From an uncultured Anaerococcus sp. (lineage in GTDB: Bacteria; Bacillota; Clostridia; Tissierellales; Peptoniphilaceae): a stretch of 24,216 bases of DNA. Both the position numbers and the translations under genes were made by a program. Below are positions 17,447 through 24,053 of the stretch, piece by piece. Where the stretch lies: the NCBI RefSeq assembly GCF_943912385.1, contig NZ_CALTTY010000019.1, positions 1-24,216 on the forward strand. The letters are read 5' to 3'. Within the stretch, counting starts at the first letter, position 1, and the number at the start of each line of letters is the position of its first letter. Below the pieces are notes generated by a model that worked only from the letters and a program-made list of their open reading frames with translations, was not told the origin of the DNA and did no database searches.

Positions 17447-17455
17447 ATTATAACA
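17447..17455 (-). promoter_or_regulatory. Extended -10 promoter of the CBS gene
   Basis: On the minus strand TGTTATAAT is a perfect extended -10. The -35 region is poor (TGCTCA, 16-base spacing). It lies 30 bases before the TTG start and just after the SRP RNA terminator. Confidence 0.55.
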
Positions 17456-17473
17456 CAAAATTATTTTTGAGCA

Positions 17474-17501
17474 TAAAAAAACTCCAAGTTTTCCTTGGAG
17501 T
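17474..17501 (-). terminator. Intrinsic terminator of the tRNA-Ser/SRP RNA transcript
   Basis: On the minus strand ACTCCAAG and CTTGGAGT form an 8-bp stem with a 5-base loop, followed by a run of seven T (complement of A-run 17475-17480 plus the stem edge). It lies about 10 bases after the SRP RNA 3' end. Confidence 0.85.
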
Positions 17502-17511
17502 AAATAATATG

Positions 17512-17778
17512 TAAGCACACCCAATATCGAACAATCAGATAACCATAGGGTCTAGTATAGTTAGCTCATGGTAGGTTGCCTTACGGCACACATAAGGGGC
17601 TGCTTAATGCTGCTAGGTTCCCCTCCTGACATGGTTCACAGTCTTATGTTGCGTAAGATCTACCAATCAACACTAACTATAAAAGTCTTTTAGTTTTCTG
17701 AAAGCCCTCCATTGGGACTTAAACCCTGCTATAGCGGATTGCAGGTTACAAGGCACCGCTAGTTCCCTGTCTAGTGCA
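17512..17778 (-). ncRNA. ffs: Signal recognition particle RNA (long Firmicute type, scRNA)
   Basis: On the minus strand the RNA carries the SRP54-binding helix: GTCAGG, a short AGG/CCT stem, the GGAA tetraloop and AGCAGC (about 17611-17632). The 5' part has the Alu-domain signature TAGCGGTGCC and CCTGCAATCCGCTATAGCAGGG, matching the Bacillus subtilis scRNA pattern. Length of about 267 bases fits the long form that keeps the Alu domain. The 5' GCAC can pair with GTGC at the 3' end (about 17515-17520). The 5' end is set where the tRNA ends and the 3' end by the pairing and terminator, so each may be off by several bases. Unlike Bacillus, where the gene points the same way as dnaX, it is divergent from dnaX. 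Confidence 0.92.
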
Positions 17779-17869
17779 TGGCGGAGAGCATGGGATTTGA
17801 ACCCATGATACATAAAAACTGTATACACGATTTCCAATCGTGCTCCTTCAACCGCTCGGACAGCTCTCC
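17779..17869 (-). tRNA. tRNA-Ser (anticodon GGA)
   Basis: A 91-base tRNA with encoded CCA (17779-17781). The acceptor stem is GGAGAGC/GCTCTCC, the anticodon stem CACGA/TCGTG with loop TTGGAAA (anticodon at 17833-17835), the T arm ATGGG-TTCAAAT-CCCAT, and there is a long variable arm as expected for class II serine tRNAs. It reads UCC and UCU. Its CCA directly abuts the SRP RNA. Confidence 0.96.
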
Positions 17870-17884
17870 ACGCTACAATAACTT

Positions 17885-17912
17885 ACTATACTCCTATTTA
17901 ACCCTAATGCAA
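17885..17912 (-). promoter_or_regulatory. Probable promoter of tRNA-Ser and SRP RNA
   Basis: On the minus strand TTGCAT (17912-17907), a 16-base spacer and TATAGT (17890-17885). The start would fall about 8 bases before the tRNA. The -35 is only a partial match. It points away from the dnaX promoter in the same 103-base gap. Confidence 0.45.
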
Positions 17913-17942
17913 AAACAAAATAAATATTATTTTCTAAAAGTA

Positions 17943-17951
17943 TGGTATAAT
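17943..17951 (+). promoter_or_regulatory. Extended -10 promoter of dnaX
   Basis: TGGTATAAT is a perfect extended -10, 21 bases before the dnaX ATG. No clear -35. AAAGGA (17962-17967) follows as the ribosome site. Confidence 0.6.
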
Positions 17952-17972
17952 CATTAAGTAGAAAGGAAAAAA

Positions 17973-19634
17973 ATGGCAAGAGCTTTATATAGAGAATATA
18001 GACCCAAGGTCTTTGACCAGGTTTTAGGTCAGGATAAGGTCATAAATGTATTGAAAAATCAAATAAAAAACAATAACTTTTCACATGCTTACTTGTTTGC
18101 AGGAGAAAGAGGGTGCGGTAAAACATCTGCGGCAAAGATTTTTGCTAAGGCAGTAAATTGCTTAAATCCAAAAGATGGGTCTCCATGCCTAGAATGCGAA
18201 AATTGTAGGGCTATAGATGAAGAAACAAGCCTAGATGTTGTAGAGATGGATGCGGCAAGTAATAGACGTATAGACGATATTAGAAATTTAAAAGACAATG
18301 TTATCTACCCACCAACAAACCTTAAGTATAAGGTCTATATAATAGATGAGGCCCATATGATTACAAGAGAGGCCTTCAACGCTCTTTTAAAAATTATGGA
18401 AGAGCCACCAAAACACCTGGTATTTATCCTAGCAACAACTGAAATCGATAAAATCCCTAAGACCATCCTATCAAGGGTTCAGAAATTTGAATTTAATAAA
18501 ATCGATAACCAAAAAATAAAACAGCAAATAGACATTATCTTAAAAGATCAAAATGTAAAAATGGAAAATGAGGCCATAGACCTTATTATTAGAAAAGCTA
18601 AGGGAGCCATGAGGGATGCCCTTAGCATCCTAGACCAGGTCCTTTCCTTTGACAGAGAAGAGTTTCAGTTAAAAGATGTAGAATTTATTCTAGGATCTGT
18701 AGATTTTGAGAAAATAGATAGGCTTGTAGCTAGTATCATTATCAAAGACCAAAAGGGAAGTTTAACTAATCTAATGGCGATAAGAGAAGACGGGAAGTCG
18801 AACACAGATATAGTTGATTCATTGATTAATTACTATAGAGACCTTATGGTTTTAAAGATAGATGATGACTATGAGAATTTTGAAAATGAAGAAAGACTAA
18901 ATCTTTTAAAAGAAAAACTTGATAAAACCAACCTATCAAGAATCCTTACTAGTCTTGATGTCCTGAATGAATATTCTATTAAGATGAATAGCTCGTCAAA
19001 TACTGATATATTAATGGAAGTTTTAGTCCTTAGGCTAATTGATACAGTTGACATAGATAGTCTAAGTTCAAGAATTGAAAAACTTGAAAGATTAGAACAG
19101 TCAGATATAGTTGATACTATCAATAATATAATTGACAATAAGTTAAAAGATCTTAAAGTAACTGATCTTGGAATTAGTGAAAAAAATGAAGCTATCGAAA
19201 AAACAACACCTTCAGAAGTAAAAGAAGAAAAAATAGAAAAACCAGTAGATAAAAGGCAAGTTTCTAGAAATGATAATAGCGAGAAAAATAATCTAGATAT
19301 TAAAGTAGCTGAGAAAATCAGGAAGATGATAGTTTCAACCTCTGGGACCATGTTAAATAATTTATTTAAAGATGAAGGATTTAACTATATTTATAAGCCT
19401 AAACTTTTTAAATTGCTGATAAGAGATGATTTCTATGCTATCTTTATAGAAACTAAAGCTGAGGATATAGAGGAAAAACTAAAAGAAATCCTTAAAGAAG
19501 ATGTCGAATTTTTACTGGAAACTGGCGACTTTGAAGAAGAAGGTATGGAAAGTTCTAAGCCAGAAACAAGAAAAACAAAAGAAAATATAGACAAGTTAAG
19601 AGAAGTTTTTGATGATGATTTAATTATAAAATAG
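17973..19634 (+). CDS. dnaX: DNA polymerase III subunit gamma/tau
   Basis: The clamp-loader ATPase of the replisome, 553 residues. Walker A GERGCGKT is at 44-51, the zinc module uses Cys63, 72, 75 and 78, Walker B is IIDEAH (123-128), sensor 1 ATTE is near 154-157, and the usual SRC arginine-finger motif reads SRV (167-169). Domain III ends near residue 370. A charged, low-complexity linker (about 400-440) leads to a C-terminal domain (about 445-530), the tau region that would contact the polymerase. An A7 run at 19180-19186 could produce a short gamma form. It leads the dnaX-ybaB-recR operon, a conserved order linking replication and repair. Confidence 0.96.
   Translation: MARALYREYRPKVFDQVLGQDKVINVLKNQIKNNNFSHAYLFAGERGCGKTSAAKIFAKAVNCLNPKDGSPCLECENCRAIDEETSLDVVEMDAASNRRIDDIRNLKDNVIYPPTNLKYKVYIIDEAHMITREAFNALLKIMEEPPKHLVFILATTEIDKIPKTILSRVQKFEFNKIDNQKIKQQIDIILKDQNVKMENEAIDLIIRKAKGAMRDALSILDQVLSFDREEFQLKDVEFILGSVDFEKIDRLVASIIIKDQKGSLTNLMAIREDGKSNTDIVDSLINYYRDLMVLKIDDDYENFENEERLNLLKEKLDKTNLSRILTSLDVLNEYSIKMNSSSNTDILMEVLVLRLIDTVDIDSLSSRIEKLERLEQSDIVDTINNIIDNKLKDLKVTDLGISEKNEAIEKTTPSEVKEEKIEKPVDKRQVSRNDNSEKNNLDIKVAEKIRKMIVSTSGTMLNNLFKDEGFNYIYKPKLFKLLIRDDFYAIFIETKAEDIEEKLKEILKEDVEFLLETGDFEEEGMESSKPETRKTKENIDKLREVFDDDLIIK
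19180..19189 (+). other. Candidate frameshift/slippage site in dnaX
   Basis: Seven A (19180-19186) followed by TGA. In frame this reads GAA-AAA-AAT-GAA. A -1 shift on A-AAA-AAT, or one extra A added by RNA polymerase, puts TGA (19187-19189) in frame and ends the protein at about 405 residues, just past the ATPase and oligomerisation domains. Confidence 0.45.
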
Positions 19635-19643
19635 GAGGAAAAA

Positions 19644-19979
19644 ATGGCAAGAAATTTTAGAGGCGGAATGCCAAACATGAATAACATGATGAAGCAAGTT
19701 AAGAAGATGCAAGAGGATATGGAAAAAGCCCAGCAAGAGCTTGAAGAGAAGGAATTTACAGCAACAGCTGGTGGTGGGGTTGTCGAAGCGACTGTTTCTG
19801 GAAAAAAAGCTGTAACTAAAATTAAAATTGATCCTGAAGTAGTAGATCCAGAAGATGTTGAAATGCTTCAAGATTTGATTATGGTAGCAATTAATGATGC
19901 ATCAGCCCAAGCTGATAAATTTAATGAAGAAAACATGGGCAAACTAACTGGTGGAATTAATATTCCTGGTTTCATGTAA
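19644..19979 (+). CDS. YbaB/EbfC family nucleoid-associated protein
   Basis: A 111-residue DNA-binding protein of the YbaB/EbfC family (YaaK in Bacillus). The N-terminal Met/Gly/Asn-rich stretch and amphipathic helix (MMKQVKKMQEDMEKAQQEL) are followed by the conserved core GGGVVEATVSGKKAVTKIKI and a C-terminal helix ending in GGINIPGFM. Dimers bind DNA as a clamp. AGGAGG lies 5 bases before the ATG. It sits between dnaX and recR as in most bacteria and its TAA overlaps the recR ATG by one base. Confidence 0.95.
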   Translation: MARNFRGGMPNMNNMMKQVKKMQEDMEKAQQELEEKEFTATAGGGVVEATVSGKKAVTKIKIDPEVVDPEDVEMLQDLIMVAINDASAQADKFNEENMGKLTGGINIPGFM

Positions 19980-20584
19980 TGGCAATACTACCCGAATCAA
20001 TAAATAATCTTATAGAACAATTTCAAAAATTACCAACTATAGGCAGAAAAAGCGCAGAAAGACTTGCGATGAGTATAGTGGATGAGGATAAAAAAAGTGT
20101 TGAGGACTTTTCAAAATCCTTGATGGAAGTAAAAGAAAGAATCCACCATTGCAAGATCTGTGGTAATCTAACAGAAGATGAAACATGCAGCATATGCAGG
20201 GATTTTACAAGAGATGAGGAATACCTCTGCCTGGTAGAAGATGTAAGAAATTTAATAGCTATAGAAAAATCTGCTGCCTATAGAGGCAGATATCATGTTC
20301 TTGGCGGCCTTATTTCACCATCTGATGGTATAGGCCCAGAAAATTTAAATATTGATAAGTTAATTGATAGGCTAGAAAAGGAAAATATTAAGGAGATAAT
20401 CCTTGCTATATCTTCAACAATCGAAGGGGAGACTACCATCCTCTTTATTACCAACCTGCTAAAAGAAAGAAATATAAAAATATCTAAAATTGCCCAAGGA
20501 ATCCCGGTAGGTTCTCACCTAGAATACTTTGACCAGCTAACTCTGGAAAGAGCCCTTGAAGATAGGAGGGATGTAAGTGAGTAA
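19979..20584 (+). CDS. recR: Recombination mediator RecR
   Basis: A 201-residue protein that with RecO and RecF loads RecA at single-strand gaps. A helix-hairpin-helix (about 12-30, LPTIGRKSAERLA) is followed by the zinc module Cys58, 61, 70, 73 and a Toprim domain (from LCLVEDV at about 83 through GGLISPSDGIGP at 109-120), then a C-terminal Walker-like region. Length is normal. Its start overlaps ybaB (TAATG), so translation is coupled, and its end overlaps the lipoprotein gene by 8 bases. Confidence 0.97.
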   Translation: MAILPESINNLIEQFQKLPTIGRKSAERLAMSIVDEDKKSVEDFSKSLMEVKERIHHCKICGNLTEDETCSICRDFTRDEEYLCLVEDVRNLIAIEKSAAYRGRYHVLGGLISPSDGIGPENLNIDKLIDRLEKENIKEIILAISSTIEGETTILFITNLLKERNIKISKIAQGIPVGSHLEYFDQLTLERALEDRRDVSE

Positions 20585-21560
20585 GTTTAAGAAAATATTT
20601 TTATTAAGCCTTTCTATCCTAATTTTCACCGGATGCTTAAATAAAGATAATGAAAATGATGAATTTAAGACAGATGTAATAGAAGTATCAAAAAAGCCTC
20701 TTACAAGTGAGGTTAATATAAAAACTTCTACCTTTGCATCTGATATAATTGTAGATCAAATCATAAAGGATAGACCAGAAACTTATAAGAAAACTAGCAT
20801 AAATAATTTTTCACAAATAGAAAGTTTAGACTTTGACATAGCCATAGTACCGGCCTACAGAGTTGTTGATTTATACAATAATAGCAAGGGAAATATTAAC
20901 CTTGCAGCCATAACTATGATAAATAACTTGAATATAATAAGTGACAAACAGATAAATTCACCAAAAGATATGGCAGGAAGAACTATCATGGTTACAGAAC
21001 TTGGAGATTCTATTGATAAGCTAATAGATTCAAAGTTAAGTTTTATAAAAAACCTAATGAGAATAAATACTGAAAGCTATACTAGTGAAAAAGATCTTAT
21101 AAAAAACTTAACAAACTCTGAAGATGTAATAGCCATTTTACAAGAACCATATTATTCTAAGGCACTCGAAGAAAGAACTTATTATAGCTTTGATGTTAAC
21201 GAAGTAATTTCAATGATACCTAGCTTCAAACGAGATCCAAATGAAGATTTCTTATCTGAGGTTATCATAGTTAATAAAAACTATCTAAGGGATAATAAAG
21301 AGAGTTTTGATAAATTTTTAGAGGAATATAAAAACAAGCAAGACTTAATAAATGATACGACCGTCTTATCTCAGTCCATAATCAATAAATATGATATTAC
21401 TAACGAAAAGGCTCTTGAAGTCTATGAGTCTATGGAAAAGACCTTTATAAAGTCTGATACCATGGTAGGAGTATTTGAAATTTATTTAGACAAATTGGAA
21501 GGACTTGATAAGAATATATTTTCTGGGGAAAGACCGGGAGATGACCTTTATTACAAATAA
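20577..21560 (+). CDS. Solute-binding-like lipoprotein
   Basis: A 327-residue lipoprotein: basic start, hydrophobic core and lipobox FTGC with Cys20 as the lipidated residue. The mature part looks like a periplasmic-binding-protein fold of the NMT1/TauA/SsuA type. Signs are VNIKTSTFASDIIVDQII near the start, a DFDIAIVP segment where such proteins have their hinge, then INSPKDMAGRTIMVTE and IAILQEPYYSKALEE, and a late NKNYLRDNKESFDKFLEEY. The GTG start follows AGGAGG (20564-20569) by 7 bases, inside recR, so it belongs to the dnaX operon. No ABC permease or ATPase gene is next to it; its transport partner must be elsewhere or it acts as a sensor. The ligand is unknown. Confidence 0.75.
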   Translation: MSKFKKIFLLSLSILIFTGCLNKDNENDEFKTDVIEVSKKPLTSEVNIKTSTFASDIIVDQIIKDRPETYKKTSINNFSQIESLDFDIAIVPAYRVVDLYNNSKGNINLAAITMINNLNIISDKQINSPKDMAGRTIMVTELGDSIDKLIDSKLSFIKNLMRINTESYTSEKDLIKNLTNSEDVIAILQEPYYSKALEERTYYSFDVNEVISMIPSFKRDPNEDFLSEVIIVNKNYLRDNKESFDKFLEEYKNKQDLINDTTVLSQSIINKYDITNEKALEVYESMEKTFIKSDTMVGVFEIYLDKLEGLDKNIFSGERPGDDLYYK

Positions 21561-21616
21561 TTAAGTAGGATTATTAATTTAAGCGTAATTTATAAAAAGT
21601 TTATACGGAAAAAATT

Positions 21617-21657
21617 AAATCGTGGAAGATGAAATTTTCATCTGACCACGATTTTTT
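21617..21657 (+). terminator. Terminator of the dnaX-recR-lipoprotein operon
   Basis: AAATCGTGG (21617-21625) pairs with CCACGATTT (21646-21654), with a second inner stem of AGATGA and TCATCT, then a T-run. It is 56 bases after the lipoprotein stop. The A-rich left side may also let it work in the other direction. Confidence 0.85.
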
Positions 21658-21660
21658 AAT

Positions 21661-21690
21661 ATAAAAATAAACGCTAGATATAAGCGTTTA
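21661..21690 (-). terminator. Probable former ssrA (tmRNA) terminator
   Basis: On the minus strand TAAACGCT and AGCGTTTA form an 8-bp stem with a 7-base loop, followed by TTTTTAT. It starts 6 bases after the tmRNA 3'-end copy, as a terminator for tmRNA would. No other minus-strand gene ends here apart from the integrase, which stops 140 bases away across the attachment site. Confidence 0.65.
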
Positions 21691-21696
21691 AGTATA

Positions 21697-21715
21697 TGGT
21701 GGAGGTGAAGGGAGT
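21697..21715 (-). other. Attachment site core: duplicated 3' end of ssrA (tmRNA)
   Basis: On the minus strand ACTCCCTTCACCTCCACCA reads as the 3' half of a tmRNA T arm, the acceptor strand and CCA. Upstream of it the expected TTCG of the T loop is replaced by unrelated bases, so only the last 19 bases of the gene are present. Tyrosine integrases commonly use this part of tmRNA and tRNA genes, and an integrase gene lies next to it. The tmRNA identity rests on recalled 3'-end patterns. Confidence 0.7.
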
Positions 21716-21735
21716 TTGTTGTATTCCTCATGAAA

Positions 21736-21796
21736 ACATTACAATTTCAATATTTAAATTAATAATAAAACTAAAATGTTACGATTGATGTTACGA
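21736..21796. repeat. Short direct repeats near the attachment site (possible integrase arm sites)
   Basis: ATGTTACGA occurs at 21776-21784 and 21788-21796, starts 12 bases apart. A weaker relative (ACATTACAA, 6 of 9) is at 21736-21744. They lie between the core site and the integrase gene, where arm-type binding sites are expected. The rest of the gap 21716-21831 shows no gene. Confidence 0.35.
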
Positions 21797-21831
21797 CAAG
21801 TGTAAATTATTAGACTTTTTCTTTATAAAGT

Positions 21832-22964
21832 TCAAATTTCCATAAAATCTGTAAACTTTTCTATGCTAGCTTTTTCTTTTCCTCTAGTGACTTTCGTATA
21901 TACATCTAGGGTTGTCTGTATTTCTTTGTGGCCTAGTCGATATTGTACATCTTTAGGCGACATTCCCGCTTCAAAGCATAAGCTAGCATGAGTGTGTCTG
22001 AGATCATGTAGTCTTATCTTTCTAAGGTTATTATTCTTAACTACTTTTAAAAATTGCTTCCTAGGTGCGTTGTGATATGTTAGTTCATTATCCTTAGTAG
22101 TAAAGATATATTTTTGAGTCTTATCTTCGACTCTAATATTCTTATTCCATTCTTTCTGTTCTTTCTTCCGATCTTTCAGGAGGTCTATGCTCGTTTTGTC
22201 TACTGAAATAATTCTATTAGAAGAAGATGTTTTAGGGTTGCTTATATGTTTCTTATTTCGCCCGTAGGTACTTATTGTTTTATTTATTCTTATTTTGTTT
22301 TCTTTAAAATTTATATCATCCCATTCTAGGGCTTGTGCTTCCCCTTTTCTCATACCTGTCAAGGATAAAATCCTAAAATAAACATACCACATAAAATGTA
22401 AACTATTTTTGCAGCAAGTTAAGAATTCTAACAACTCATCTTTTTCCCAAACACTTAAAGTTGGGTCTTCAATTTTGTTATCTGACTTTTTTTTGGATAA
22501 ATTACTTTATCACTAGGATTTTCTGAAATTATATTTTGATTTAAAGCAAGCTCAAACACTTTGCTCGAGTAAGCATTAATCCTAGTATAAGATTTTATTT
22601 CTTTTGACTTTTTGTCTATAAGTTTTTGCATAATCCTTGGAGTAATTCTTTTGATTTTCTTTCTGCCTAAGTGTGGCAGTATATGAGTTCTAAAAAGACT
22701 TTCAGTTCTCATATATGAAGAATACTTCACTCCGTCTTTATATTTATCTAACCGCTCAAAAGCAACCTGTTCAAAAGTTGGATTAACGCTTACATTTACA
22801 CCCTCATTTTTAAGCCTAGCATAAGCTATGGCGGCATTTTTTTCGCTTTTAAAGCCAGATCTATTAGTCCTGATTTCTTTTCCTGTAAGTTCGTCTATGC
22901 CTAGGTATATATTAAACTTATATCTTGTTTTACCTTTACTATCCTTATAAGCTATAATTTTCAA
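21832..22964 (-). pseudogene. Tyrosine integrase, split by a -1 frameshift at an A8 run
   Basis: The N-terminal frame (22964 down to TAA at 22455, 169 codons) has an AP2-like arm-binding domain (TRYKFNIYLG, GFKSEKNAA) and a SAM-like core-binding domain. The C-terminal frame (down to 21832) has the catalytic residues: Arg in LTGMRKGE, HDLRHTH, LGHKEI and the nucleophile Tyr in LDVYTKV. The frames join at an A8 run (complement of 22487-22494). Reading one base back gives PKKKSDNKIEDPTLSVWEK continuing smoothly into the catalytic domain. The joined protein would be about 377 residues, normal for Tn916/phage-type integrases. The start is TTG 22964 with AGGAA upstream. It may be a mutation, a sequencing error, or recoding; all catalytic residues survive. 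Confidence 0.85.
22487..22494 (-). other. A8 run at the integrase frameshift
   Basis: In frame the minus strand reads CCA-AAA-AAA-AGT. A -1 slip on A-AAA-AAA followed by G, or one extra A in the mRNA, restores the catalytic frame exactly. Nine A in the genome would also do so. Confidence 0.8.
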
Positions 22965-22984
22965 TTAATTTCCTGCAATTCTAC

Positions 22985-23644
22985 TTATTTATTTCCAATT
23001 TTAAGTAAAGCTACCTTCTCGCCTAAGATCCTAATAGTCTTATTATCTTCTTCTTTTAAGATTATAGGGGCGATACTTTCATTATATGGTTGGAGTATGA
23101 TTTGAGACCTATCAACTCTTACAAAGCGTTTAAGGGTAGCTTCTCCGTCTATAGATACGGCTACTATAGATCCATTTTCTACTTGGGGAGTTGATTTAAA
23201 AAACACTATATCTCCATCATCAATCCCTGCATCCACCATTGACCATCCATCAGCCTTTAGTGCAAAGTCTGCTTCAAATGTTTCTGTATCTACGTTGATA
23301 TATTCTCCATAGTTAGATTCTGAAAAGTATGGTTTTCCGCATGATATCTGACCTAATAAAGGTACTTTTTTAAGCTTAACTTTATCAATTTTTATAATAT
23401 TATTGGAGTTAACATCATTTTTAGTTTGATATCCCATAAGGTAAGTTTCGCTAACTCCCAATGTGTCAGAAAGTATAGATAATTTTTCTTGATCTGGTTC
23501 TGACTTGCCATTAATATATTGACTTAGTGCACTTTTGGACATATAATGGCCGTTTTTTCTAATAGCGTTAAGTATATCTACTTGTCTTAAATTTCTTTCA
23601 GACATAATTTCTTTTAGTCTTTTGGAGGTGTTGCTTTCCTTCAT
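22985..23644 (-). CDS. Phage repressor, HTH plus S24 (LexA/CI-like) peptidase domain
   Basis: A 219-residue lysogeny-type repressor. The N-terminal XRE helix-turn-helix (about 7-70) includes RQVDILNAIRK and SKSALSQYINGKSEP. The C-terminal S24 domain (about 95-215) has a cleavage-type Cys102-Gly103 (QISCGKP), the nucleophile Ser135 in GWSMVDAG and the general-base Lys172 in EATLKRF. These fit RecA-triggered self-cleavage, so the element should be SOS-inducible. AAAGGA lies 6 bases before the ATG. It is transcribed away from the Cro-like gene, with operators between. It probably represses the plus-strand promoter and its own. Confidence 0.92.
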   Translation of the reverse strand: MKESNTSKRLKEIMSERNLRQVDILNAIRKNGHYMSKSALSQYINGKSEPDQEKLSILSDTLGVSETYLMGYQTKNDVNSNNIIKIDKVKLKKVPLLGQISCGKPYFSESNYGEYINVDTETFEADFALKADGWSMVDAGIDDGDIVFFKSTPQVENGSIVAVSIDGEATLKRFVRVDRSQIILQPYNESIAPIILKEEDNKTIRILGEKVALLKIGNK

Positions 23645-23663
23645 ATAAAATCCTTTCCCCTTT

Positions 23664-23692
23664 ATTATATTCTAACTAGAAGATAAGTTCAA
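23664..23692 (-). promoter_or_regulatory. Promoter of the repressor gene
   Basis: On the minus strand TTGAAC (23692-23687), a 17-base spacer and a perfect TATAAT (23669-23664), 20 bases before the repressor ATG. Its -35 lies inside operator 23687-23703, which suggests self-regulation. Confidence 0.65.
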
Positions 23693-23703
23693 GAAATGCG
23701 AAT
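23687..23703. promoter_or_regulatory. Operator 1 (repressor/Cro site)
   Basis: GTTCAAGAAATGCGAAT has the GTTCA-N7 layout of the other sites, with a weaker right half (CGAAT). It shares GTTCAAGAAA with operator 3 and covers the repressor -35. Confidence 0.55.
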
Positions 23704-23725
23704 TATTGTTAAGAATAGAGTTAAA

Positions 23726-23742
23726 GTTCATAAAAATTGAAT
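23726..23742. promoter_or_regulatory. Operator 2 (repressor/Cro site)
   Basis: GTTCATAAAAATTGAAT: GTTCA, seven bases, TGAAT. It lies between the two divergent promoters, just upstream of the plus-strand -35. Confidence 0.5.
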
Positions 23743-23749
23743 TTTTTAT

Positions 23750-23778
23750 TTGACATAATTCTCATATAGTGGTAAACT
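23750..23778 (+). promoter_or_regulatory. Promoter of the Cro-like gene
   Basis: TTGACA (23750-23755), a 17-base spacer and TAAACT (23773-23778) with a TGG extension. Transcription would start near 23785, at the edge of operator 3. Confidence 0.65.
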
Positions 23779-23786
23779 TTAATTAA

Positions 23787-23803
23787 GTTCAAGAAACGTG
23801 AAC
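23787..23803. promoter_or_regulatory. Operator 3 (repressor/Cro site)
   Basis: GTTCAAGAAACGTGAAC has perfect 5-base arms (GTTCA/TGAAC) around seven bases. It sits at the predicted start of the Cro-like transcript, where binding would block the promoter. Confidence 0.7.
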
Positions 23804-23828
23804 AAAAATTAAATAGGAAGGGGTAATT

Positions 23829-24053
23829 ATGAATTATGATTATAGTAAATTGTTAGGGAAAATAACAGAAATATTCGGTACTAGATATAATTTCGCAGAA
23901 GCAATGGACTTATCAGAAAGGTCTATATCTAATAAGTTAAATAACAAAGTTCCTTGGAAACAAACGGAAATATCTAAAGCCTTGAAGATTTTGTCTATAG
24001 ATCCTAAAGAAATACAAGATTATTTTTTTAAGTACAAAGTTCAAGATATATGA
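23829..24053 (+). CDS. Cro-like phage regulator (small HTH protein, DUF739-like)
   Basis: A 74-residue protein consisting almost only of a helix-turn-helix: FAEAMDLSERSISNKLNNKVPWKQTEISKALKIL (about 22-55), then a short PKEIQDYFFKY tail as in small phage DUF739 regulators. AGGAAGGGG lies 5 bases before the ATG. Its position, divergent from the CI-like repressor with shared operators, points to a Cro role: turning off the repressor during excision or lytic growth. Another operator overlaps its stop codon. Confidence 0.82.
   Translation: MNYDYSKLLGKITEIFGTRYNFAEAMDLSERSISNKLNNKVPWKQTEISKALKILSIDPKEIQDYFFKYKVQDI

Noticed and set aside
19197..19204. Second A-run in dnaX as a slippery site
   Set aside because: The phase is GAA-AAA-ACA, so the heptamer rule for -1 slipping is not met, and the run is only six A.
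18869..19351. Long minus-strand open frame inside dnaX
   Set aside because: Ser/Phe/Leu-rich translation typical of the antisense of an acidic, lysine-rich gene; no ribosome site or family resemblance. The same applies to minus-strand frames inside pyrD, pyrE, pyrK and the permease.
21561..21616. Small RNA or gene after the lipoprotein
   Set aside because: No open frame with a ribosome site and no stable structure before the terminator.
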